DNA of 64,000 nt, taken from Whitmania pigra (lineage: Eukaryota > Annelida > Clitellata > Hirudinida > Haemopidae). Made by a program: the position numbers and the translations under genes. The DNA is taken from assembly GCA_021613335.1 (NCBI GenBank), contig JAJTWR010000260.1, positions 1,134,001 through 1,198,000 on the forward strand, written 5' to 3'. Positions 21,752 to 31,060 of the stretch are shown in pieces. The notes below the pieces were generated by a model. The model ran no database searches. It was not told the origin of the DNA and saw only the letters and a program-made list of their open reading frames with translations. How positions within the stretch are numbered: the first letter of the stretch is position 1; every line of letters begins with the position of its first letter.

Positions 21752-24700
21752 TCATATGGGGCAGTACGGATATGAGCCTGCTTCTTGTAGAACATAAATT
21801 ACAGACAAGTACTCTGCAGGAAGTTTGTGGAAAAATGAACTGTTTGCACCTGATTCTCTGTAGGATTTTAACTGAAGAATGTGGTCAAAATCATTTAGTA
21901 ATTTACACCTGTAAAACTTACGTGAAGCAATCTAGATTTAAATAACGCATTCATTGAAAATGTCCTCACATCGGTTCTATAAAAGGTAGTCATCCTGAGA
22001 AGGAATGCTTGTGTAATGTTTCTGAATTCATAAACTCTTAATTGTTTTGGCAATAAGATCCAAACCTCTTCCAGCATCCAGCATGAAACAGGTTGTGAGC
22101 CAAATCATCCTCAAGATAACGTTCGTCCTTGTTGTACAATTCATAATAATCAGCCAAATACAAGTTCCATTTCTGGGAATTCGATTCATTTAGCATGAGA
22201 TCTTTTGCTGCCTGGATTTAAGATTGTTATGGCAGACAATGCAAATAAATGCCGATTTAAGAATTATATATGGAAATAAGTAATATGCGATCATTCAAAT
22301 ACCTCAGTAAGGGTTTTATGCATAAATGTAACTTTTGAGGTCTTGTGAAATTTTGTTTCTGTAATAAATGGCTTCAGTTGTCTTCTGATTGTGGCCCAAA
22401 TGATTGGTGCTGATTCAATCCCCTTTGTTGGATCTCCCAGTAATTTACAGATCTCTGATTCTGGGAGACCAGAGTGTGAACACAGCATCAAAGAAAGAAG
22501 CTGAAATGTTAAAATACAAAAATGAATATTATCAAAGATGTTAAATTAATTATGCTGATTGCATTATGTTATGGGAATAATTCCTTCAGTATTTCAATTC
22601 AATTGCTTATGCTGCTTTTGCAAAGAAAATGCCAGAAAATTAATATTATCCACATAAAACTAAAAAACCAATTAAAGCCAAAAAGAGTTCCAACGCCCCA
22701 AATAAATAGCAGCAAATACATTTAAACAAAATGCATCATCTGCGGATGAAAGGCAGTTTGTTTTAATTAAATTTGTTAAAAGTATGTTTGAAACATGTCA
22801 TCAGGTAAGGAACTACAAAAATAAACAAACTATAATAAAATATGGAATGCTTTCAGGCAAGGGGGTACTAACTATTATGAAAAATAATTGTACCTTCGCC
22901 ATAAGTGATGTCTCGTCCTCTCTGACCAGCCTGTCAATGACCTCCTTTACGAGATCCTTCAAATTGTCAGGGAACGACTTTATCTTGTTATTCAACGTTA
23001 CAAAGTCTCCAAACACTCGCAATTCCTCTGATGCCACCTTCAGCCAAAGTGGAAAAGTTGAGGATTCCTTGGACAGAAAACTTCTCATCTGATCATCATC
23101 CAATTTCTTGAAATAAACCAAAGAAAAATCTTTCAAAGAAGTTAAATGAAGTTACTAAAAATTGATCATTCATCAAAAATAATATATGATAAAGCAAAAA
23201 CCATTTTCAGACATTAACCTTGAGTGGTTTGTTTTTAACTTTTAGATGAGTAAGTTTAAAATAAATTAAACTAACACAGATTATTCAAATTAAATAAAAG
23301 GTTACGATAAGGATCATTTCCTAATTAATTAAAGGTAATTGTACCACAGATGAGTAGGGCACTATTCCTCCATTTGACACCATCTAATAATAGTGACTAT
23401 TTGAGTGCCATAAACTAACTTTGTTATACTTGAGGAGGTACTCTTGAACAAAGAGAGAGGCCTCATCCATGGTGAAATTTTCCAGCTGGAGAAAGTGGCA
23501 TTCCTTCTTCTTCAGTCGATTCATGCAGATGTAGTTGCTACTGTCAACACTGACAACACATTTGACATTTTCAGGAAACCTAGCAGGCAGCCATTCCAAG
23601 CAATTAGTACTTTCATTGTTGTACATCTTCAGAAAAGGAAAAATTATGGTTTTATTGCAGATGTTTGTATACTTCCTAATTAATGATTAATGATTACTTT
23701 TATCAGATGTTGGCAATTCATTTAAACATAAAATTAATTTGTGAATATTCTTTATGAACTGTTCTTGATATGTAATATTACTTTCTCGCTAATAATATAT
23801 GCATTAGTGCCACAACATAACACTTAATTTTACCAAGGGCAAGTTATTTAATTTTCAAGAAATTAAACATGCTATATGAATCAGTAGTAGAGATACTTCT
23901 TACATTTTCCAATCTGCAAATAAACAGAACAACGCATTTGTTTATCTCCTTTAAAACCTTTTTCATTTTCTCCAGCAATATTTGCTCATCATCCTCATTT
24001 GCTTCTTCTGAACCTTAATTAAATGATAAAATGTTGAAATAAAAGGCAGATATTTAATTATAATGGTGGTGGACAAAACTAGGACCATTGAGTCTGATGA
24101 TTCTCTTTACAATAGACCTCCAATCACAACTTGTGGCCGTGCATCCGGTATAGTGAAACAGAACTTTTACACCACTCTGCAATCAATGCAATGGGGTTCC
24201 ATAACAAGTGCTAACATACAAACACATGGGGTACTGTTGAAATATTAACAAAAGCATGTCAACAAGTATTGACAATGTAATTTTGTAATATCTACTATTA
24301 TATAAAACATGAAAATAAAATAAACTACTGTGCCAACACTATCTAATGATGTTGGTTTGCACTTAATGGAAAATATGAGAAATACTGAAAAGCTTTTGCT
24401 ATTACACAAACCTCCATTAGTTTTCCAGCACATCCACACAAAATACTGCCCTTTCCCACGCCTGCTACTCCGCACACACACAAGATTTTGTTGTCATTGA
24501 ACCCACATTCTTCAGCCTCTTAAAAGCCATAAAAATCATTTTAAGCTTTAAGCACAAAACCGATTGTGCATTTTGTCACGGTGACTTACATCGATACAAT
24601 AATAAACACAAACAAATAATTTCATGAACAATATGAAGTATGTTGTCTTGATCCAAAGATGTTTAAAAATCACAATCTGGTATTAAATGCATCATTTAAG

Positions 24701-26857
24701 AATTGTGAATAAGCATTACAAATATCTTGAATATGAACACCTGATCTCAGGACTTCCTCCTCATCGGCATCAGACACAAATAATTCGCTGACAACAGACT
24801 CCTTGAAATAGCTGTTTACAGCTTCAACCTCCTTGCATCTTCCAACTACAAATGAACCATGGAGACTTGCAGTTCTTTGGTGAATGATTTCCTCTGGATT
24901 GAAGATGAAACACAAAACGATTTAATTAAACATTCTTTAACCAATTCATTTTAATCGGAGTTTGAATTTTAAAAATAAAAATTCAAAAATATCCAAACAT
25001 TATAACAATTAGTTATTCTGCTTAATTAAATAACATTACAACTTTAAAGATTCATCCCCCAACCTTGGTCACCTTCACTCAACTCTTCAATCATTCCAAC
25101 ACCCAGGTATTGCCTTGAAATTGCACTCTTCAAAAAGCTCACAACTTTCTGCCCAAAGTCTTCAATACCAGTCAACCTTACCTTTGAATTGTGTTCAACA
25201 AGCAAACAGCAGAAATAAAATATTATTAAATATTAAACTTTAAAACATTTAAAAATCAAACTTTATCTCTTCCAGTATGCTGATCGATTCCTGACACCTT
25301 GCAATCGTAAGTGATGCATCGATCACCAAATTTTTCCTGTAGCTTTGACTTTAAAACCTCCCGATACAATTTGTTTAATGATCATTTAAGAGACAAATAA
25401 TTATTTAAAAGGTTATTAAGCATTTAAGAGACAAATAATTATTTAAAAGGTTATTTCCATCATCACATGAATTCAGTGTAACTTGTAAAATAAATAACCA
25501 CATAATTATGCAAATGATTGGATGGAATGGGATATTGAATAATATTATACATTACATATACATTAAAATAATAATTAATTTGACAACAAAATATCCCCAG
25601 GAAAACCTCTAAATGTAACTTTGGCAATGCTTCAGTTTCAATGAATTTAGTTAAATGTTGCTGAGGTAGATCCGAAACGAATGTGGGATTTCTGAGGCAG
25701 AAGAATGCATTTGGATTGCCCGTCCTGTAGGTTTTACATTTGTAAACTATTAACATTTAATAACAAGCAATTGAGCAATTCTTTGCAATGTGACCATTTG
25801 TTTGAAAAGGTTAACTTACATCCAAATAAAATAAAAAGGATTTAATAAGTTCTAAAAAACTTTTGCAGTTTCTTCTTTGTGTTCTTGTTATTGTTACTGC
25901 TGCTCATAGTTTGCTTGTTTGATTTATGCCAGAGTTTATTTAAATGAAAATATTTTTAATGTTGAAATACAACACTATCAATATCTCGTGATTATCACAC
26001 TACATACAACTAAGTTTTGTAAATTCGATGTAACGTTCGATGTGCAAATTAATTTTAATAAACAAAACTAAAGAACCTGTAAGCTCCGTGAAGAATTTCC
26101 ATGTGAGTTATTGAAATATTTGGCACCCAACTGTACTTTTCCCTAATTTCTTCTGATACTTCATTCTCTGAAGGAATCCAGCCATATCTGCAGCATTAAC
26201 TTAATTTTAGCACATCAATTTAAATACAAATATCGCCATAATAGCACCTCTCACTGAGCATGTTGATAAAATATGGTGTTCCATTGTTCTCCTCATAACA
26301 TCTGTCAAGCTCTTCAAGACAAACTGAAATTGTGGTGCTGGTTTCAGTATCTTTTGGGATTCCCCACCTCAAGTCACATTCTGTCAGAGTGCATCTTCTC
26401 TCTTCACACCAATCCCTTAACTCTGGAAAAACCTAAATTTCAAAATAAATTTTGATAATGCATCTTAAACTTAAAAACTATTGAAAATACACCTTCTTGA
26501 CCAGAATTTCCCTTTCACTGTGCATGTCTGAAAATGTTGAAGATACAAACACTCTTATTTCCTTCCATCCTGTTTTTGTGATTTTCATATCCTCAGTAGT
26601 CTTCTTAAATTCTTGAGAATCAATTAGCTTCCAACTGTTCTCAACAATGTTTAATGCAGAAACCTTTTAATAAAAAATAATAACAGCAAGACTTAATTCC
26701 CTTAAAGCTTTATGACTTCTCAATAGTATTTAGTGTCTGCCAATTGATGCGCAAATTTTGTAAACATCGAGATCAAAACAAAATTTACCTCCTCAGAAGA
26801 ACATCTTTCACCTTTATTTTGACTTTTGCTCACAGTGCTCTGATTCCTCTTTTTAAG
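21752..26857 (-). CDS. STAND NTPase with DUF4062 and NACHT domains (NPHP3/TEP1-like), about 17 exons, 5' end unresolved
   Basis: Exons fitted by frame: 26857-26789, 26663-26493, 26432-26248, 26187-26077, 25724-25607, 25357-25262, 25181-25073, 24893-24741, 24518-24412, 24176-24086, 24013-23904, 23626-23420, 23106-22894, 22500-22303, 22211-22066, 21994-21922, 21871-21752, giving at least 758 residues. DUF4062 gives IRVFVSSTFSDMHSEREIL, FPELRDWCEERRCTLTECDL, RWGIPKDTET and LSERYGWIPSENE. Next come VVGRCKEVEAVNSYF and the P-loop GVAGVGKGS, then VLFHYTGCTATSCDW, LEWLPARFPENVKCVVSVDS and a winged-helix-like region (LCSHSGLPESEICKLLGD). The P-loop has G where S/T should be, and the Walker B strand reads VVLFICRLEN without Asp. 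No WD40 or TPR repeats follow. Relatives act as regulated scaffolds in cilia or RNPs or as immune sensors. The role here is unknown. Confidence 0.8.
25383..25458. repeat. 38-bp tandem duplication in an intron of the NACHT gene
   Basis: CATTTAAGAGACAAATAATT and the bases after it occur twice, starting at 25383 and 25421, with almost no differences. It lies in the intron 25358-25606. Confidence 0.85.
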
Positions 26858-27335
26858 CTGTTTGAAAAGAATTAAATCGATAATTTTATGACAACCTGTT
26901 CCCAAATTAATCTCTATATCCACATTTACTATAACAGCACAACTGAACTTCAGGTCGATGACATTTTAAAATTTAAACACCAGTAATATTAGTGAAGTGT
27001 GGCAACAACCAGGGCGGCTTTCTAATCATCTCAACCAATGGCGAAGCACAATTTTATCAAACTCTGCGTGTTTAATAAAATCATATAACAAAATTAAATT
27101 AAAACATGCCAGAGAGGAAATCCCAGACCCCATAATTTGTAACCGTTGGCAACTTCAGCAAAACAAAGGTGCGATTGATCGCTCGAATGCGGAATTGCGG
27201 ATGAAAGAAATAAATAAAGGTAGTTTCCAACAAACCAAGCATTCAATTTTCTGCAAAGAGGCATCATTCTTAAAATAATCCGGACACGCAGTGGGGAAAA
27301 CGCTTTACAAGACGTTCCTGGAAAGGGATGAGGAT
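26858..27335. other. Upstream region of the NACHT gene
   Basis: The start codon and first exon(s) of the NACHT gene should lie here, but I could not choose one: the frame upstream of 26857 has no good ATG. A plus-strand frame (26997-27278) starts with GTG and resembles nothing known. Confidence 0.35.
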
Positions 27336-27558
27336 GAAAATCGCTACAATCTTTTTAAAATGTCATTACAAGCTTTAAACAAATAGTTATTTATTGTAGT
27401 ATTTATATTAGTTTTTATTTTATTTTAAACCTTTGATGCTGAAAATCGCTACAATCTTTATTAAATGTATAAGCTTTAAATGAGTAATTATTTATTATGG
27501 ATGTTTTTATTTATTGTATTATTTATTTTTAGTATTTATTTTATTTTAAACCTTTTCA
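27336..27558. repeat. Imperfect tandem repeat, period about 105 bp, two copies
   Basis: Both copies begin GAAAATCGCTACAATCTTT (27336 and 27441) and end in TTTTATTTTATTTTAAACCTT-like sequence. The AT-rich centres have diverged. Confidence 0.75.
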
Positions 27559-28600
27559 GGTTATAATTTTCCCCGTGAAACAATTCAGTGAGTTCCCAGC
27601 ATGTTAAAGTTGAATGAATTATTAAATTCTAGTTAAATCATAAATAACCATTAATAATTATTAATATAATATCATTTTATAACAACAAATTTAGTGTTTC
27701 AAGCACCGGTTCAGAAACAACTTAGAAGACCCAGAGGCTGACCCAAAGGATAAAGAAACATCTAACCTCCACCTCCAGGTTATCTGAAGAAGCCTGTGAA
27801 TTCCTCGAAAATCCGAGCGATTACGCCAAAAAGCTTTTCGTGGCGGGGAAGTGTTGTGACGCTGCATTACAATATTGACACGTTTCGTATTAAAGGAGTG
27901 GATAAAGTTGTTCAAGCTAGCGACGTGAAGAAGCCATTAAGAACTTTCGTAGTCGCTCCAGTACAGGCAGCAGTGACCTGCATAAGAGGGCCAACGAGCG
28001 CCTCTCGTAGCCGGCAGTGAGCGTTGGGTCCCGAAAGATAAAAAAACCGACAGGGACATCTGGCTGATCACCGAAAATGCGCCCCCGAAAACCTAAGGAG
28101 ATTCAAAGCGCCGAAACGTTTGAAGACGTGGGAAACTCCTCTGTCGAAGCTCAAAAGTGGAGTATGTGGAGAATGGAATGAACAAGCAATTGTATTTACT
28201 AAATAGATTTTCATGACACTGATATAATCTACATACGTTGTAAAACAAATTTTTCCATAAGTAACCAATTTAACCCACTTTCCACTATATGTTATGAATT
28301 TCACTCACACTAAGTGTGTATAAGAACGATCAATCACAATAATTGCATTGATACTTCTATGAATAATTTTATCTGACTTTAACTATGTAATTAATTCAGA
28401 TTATTACGACTTCAATTACTATTACTAATTAAAATTTTATTAGTACTTGTGTAATTTTATTTTCCTTCATTTATTATTCAGAGTCTTTTAAGTCAATAAA
28501 ATGTGCACAGCGATAGCCTAAGACTTAATTTAAAGGACATATTTCTATCACATATAAGAGTGACTAGACTAGAACTTTATCCTTAATAACACTTCTGAGA
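27559..28600. other. Intergenic, with a GC-richer patch at 27700-28150
   Basis: The patch has less AT than its neighbours and fragmentary frames (for example FRIKGVDKVVQASDVKKPLR on the plus strand, 27796-28020), none of which I recognise. It could be a decayed insertion. The rest is AT-rich and presumably includes the promoter of the next gene. Confidence 0.35.
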
Positions 28601-28612
28601 AGTTCAAAGCAA

Positions 28613-29566
28613 ATGAAAAGAATCAACATTTTGGAGAAAGTTGAACATATTTTGAAGTCTCTCCCTGATGAGAACAAACCTTGGAAGAAAAATGTGGCCC
28701 TCGTAACAAACCACTTCAACTTTGGATTTAATGAGGAGACGTGGATCAAATACTCTGAAAGGAGGAGGCTAGTTAACAATCCAAACTCAACTCGAGTTTT
28801 TCAACGTTCAACCAGCAACCAACCTACCATTCAATCTTTGCCGCCAAACTCTCAAGTTCCTTCTACAGCGAATATTTGTTCAAATCCTAAAGTGGAAATA
28901 TGTGTTGATAAATCTACTCCTGTTGAGGACTTAAGGTCAAAAATCTTGAGTCGCAACATTTCTATTGAAAAGCAATCAAACGGACACAGGGAAAGTCTGC
29001 AGTATAGATCAAGTTACAGGGAGGAACGCAATCAATCGTATAATTCCAGGAACCATCGTTTCTATGATAATTACAAAAGAAACAACAAAGCCGGCATGTA
29101 TTCTGATCGCTATGATGATACAAAAGGTTACAACCATAGAAGGAGCACTGACAATTGGCAATCTGATAACGATTCCAAATTAAACGCTGAGATTAAGTTG
29201 AAGGGCAGAAATCCTGAATCATTAAATGGATCAATGCAAAACAGCCCTCACAAAAGAAAACTGGAAAGTAGAACGCATAAAGAGTATCGAGCACCTTCTT
29301 CCGCTTCTAGCAATGACGATGATGACAATGATTGTCACCATCATTCAAGGAATAAAAAACCTCGCAAGGCATACTATGAGCACGATCTCAGACAAAACTT
29401 GCGTCGTGAAAGATCACGATCAAACGAGTTGGTAAAGAAATCAGAAAGTCGTCGCAGGGAAGAATATTCGAAAACTTTAAAGAATCATCGAGATGCCAAA
29501 AAATCGTCTGATTTCGATTCTGAGACAAAGGATCACTATTCGCGAAACAAGAGAAGAGATTTTTGA
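28613..29566 (+). CDS. Hydrophilic, RS/RE-rich basic protein, intronless, family not recognised
   Basis: A single uninterrupted frame of 317 codons starts at ATG 28613. Residues 1-60 look structured (ILEKVEHILKSL, NHFNFGFNEETWIKYSERRR). The rest is low-complexity and strongly basic: NSRNHRFYDNYKRNN, an acidic NDDDDND patch followed by CHHHSRNKKPRKAY, and a C-terminus with many RR, RS, RE and KD pairs. This composition is common in nuclear RNA-processing factors with disordered tails, so a nuclear location is inferred. I cannot assign a family. The absence of introns is unlike all neighbours except mab-21, so a retrogene origin is possible. AATAAA lies about 70 bases after the stop. Confidence 0.75.
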   Translation: MKRINILEKVEHILKSLPDENKPWKKNVALVTNHFNFGFNEETWIKYSERRRLVNNPNSTRVFQRSTSNQPTIQSLPPNSQVPSTANICSNPKVEICVDKSTPVEDLRSKILSRNISIEKQSNGHRESLQYRSSYREERNQSYNSRNHRFYDNYKRNNKAGMYSDRYDDTKGYNHRRSTDNWQSDNDSKLNAEIKLKGRNPESLNGSMQNSPHKRKLESRTHKEYRAPSSASSNDDDDNDCHHHSRNKKPRKAYYEHDLRQNLRRERSRSNELVKKSESRRREEYSKTLKNHRDAKKSSDFDSETKDHYSRNKRRDF

Positions 29567-29637
29567 ATTGTCCAGCTTGATACTGAGAGTGAAGTCACTG
29601 TTATACTGTTGTAGCCCTGTTAATCGTACTCATAGAA

Positions 29638-29643
29638 ATAAAT
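29638..29643 (+). terminator. Poly(A) signal AATAAA for the intronless RS-rich gene
   Basis: AATAAA at this position lies about 70 bases after the TGA stop at 29566 and is followed by AT-rich sequence. Confidence 0.6.
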
Positions 29644-29704
29644 TATATATTTATTAAAACAAGAAAATTTTTAAGGAACTTTATAGTTTTTTTTATAACT
29701 TTAT

Positions 29705-30006
29705 ACTTCTCTTGCTAGCAGTGTTGATCCATCTCGTAAGAAAGCTTACGTGTGGTGCAATCAGGCACTTAATGATGATTGGTTGAAAGACATAGAAGTA
29801 AAGGATTAGATACAGCCAGATCCTAGCAATAGCTTTTGAGTGAAATGTAAAGTTTGTTCATATTTATTGATTAACACTAATAAATCAGGTCTGCTGGCTC
29901 ACAAGCAGACTCAGAAACATGTGAAAAACGTGAAGGCCCAAGGTACAGCATTGGATATTGGCCAGTTTTGTAAAACTTCTATCTCTCAATTTTTGGAGCA
30001 AATTTA
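29705..30006 (+). pseudogene. Zinc-finger (BED/TTF-like) N-terminus of a transposase, decayed
   Basis: The plus strand reads RKKAYVWCNQALNDDWLKDI, then after a stop C-K-V-C with SGLLAHKQTQKHVKNV, giving a C-x2-C ... H-x5-H finger, and then DIGQF with SISQFLEQIY. Two in-frame stops (after EVKD and after SNSF) show it is not coding. This layout introduces the hAT-like proteins seen elsewhere in the window, but no catalytic part follows. Confidence 0.65.
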
Positions 30007-30149
30007 TTAATCATCAAAATAAAATTAACAAACCAACAAAAACAAACAGGCAGATTAATAAAATAAACTCACGGATCAGCCTTAAGGAAGCTTCCGCTAA
30101 CTGGCTGACCAAGAAATATCAATTAATTTATGATTCATCCCTTCCATAA

Positions 30150-30560
30150 ATAATATTGATCTTGGTATTATACTTAACAAACTATCTTGGCTAGATCAAA
30201 TAAAACACATACAAGGACGGATAGCCAGGAATATCGGTATCATTGCCAAAATCCGTCCGGTCGTATGCACTAAGATAGCATTGCTATTATATTTTTTACT
30301 TATTTAAGTATAGTATAGTATACCATACTTAATATTGTATGGGCATCTACTTATCATACTCGTTTAAAGTTATAATTTCTTTTACAAAAGAGTATCATCC
30401 GTAAAGTATTTTCACTACCAATTTCATCTCACACAAACTTGTCTTTTATCAATAACAATTTATTAAATTTTTAACAAATACATAGTCTTCAAACTGCCCT
30501 TTTTGTGTTCTCTTACAACAAGAATCAACAATCAATGAGAAAACATCCATGATTCAAATT
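30150..30560 (+). mobile_element. LINE reverse transcriptase C-terminal fragment
   Basis: The plus strand gives NNIDLGIILNKLSWLDQIKH, IQGRIARNIGIIAKIRPVVC, LILYGHLLI, FSLPISSHTNLSFINNNLLN and LQTALFVF. This matches the LGV-x-x-D-x-x-L-x-W ... I-x-x-KIA-x-x-IGI-x-x-KLR region and the YG-x-x-W ... R-x-I region of RTE/Jockey-like reverse transcriptases. Several stops are present. Confidence 0.7.
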
Positions 30561-30991
30561 AAGACAGAACGTCACAAATCTGGACTTGGATGTCATAGCT
30601 GATGAGTTGAAATACTGCATATCCACCAGCGTTCCGTCCTGTACCATGCACCGGGCATCAGTTCTGAAACTGGACCTGTGACATTCTATTACAATATAGA
30701 AAAAACGACAGACCGTTGGCATCTCTTCGATTTGATTTCCAGGAATTTAAAGGTCAGATGTTGGGTCTGATTTGCGTTGAAAGTTGGTCAACAGAAGGCT
30801 GGAGTCAATCATCTGGGCAAATTATTTCTCAGAAACATGACTGAAATTTATTGCAACATTAAGAAACTAAGGCTTCTTAAATTTGTTATAACAGCAGGGA
30901 GAATCTTATTTGATGATATTTACAACCATCCCACTCACTCCACCATTAACCATCAATGCTTTGAATTAACCACAATGTTTTGACATCTGAC

Positions 30992-31060
30992 ACAGATCTA
31001 TTCTGGGTCCTCTTTTTTTTCTAATTTATATTAATGATTTAAGTGTTCTTCAAGTTTAAT
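30992..31060 (+). mobile_element. LINE reverse transcriptase core fragment (SILGPL...YINDL)
   Basis: The translated sequence SILGPLFFLIYINDLSVLQV is the Q-G-S-x-LGPLLF-x-x-YINDL box of LINE reverse transcriptases. It lies 3' of the C-terminal fragment at 30150 although it belongs 5' of it in a normal ORF, so the two are probably separate insertions. Confidence 0.7.

Noticed and set aside
26997..27278. 93-codon plus-strand frame upstream of the NACHT gene
   Set aside because: It starts with GTG, has no recognisable motif and no supporting splice or poly(A) signals.
27700..28150. GC-richer patch as a possible protein-coding gene
   Set aside because: Frames are interrupted every few dozen codons on both strands and show no recognisable domain. 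It is kept only as an unexplained interval.
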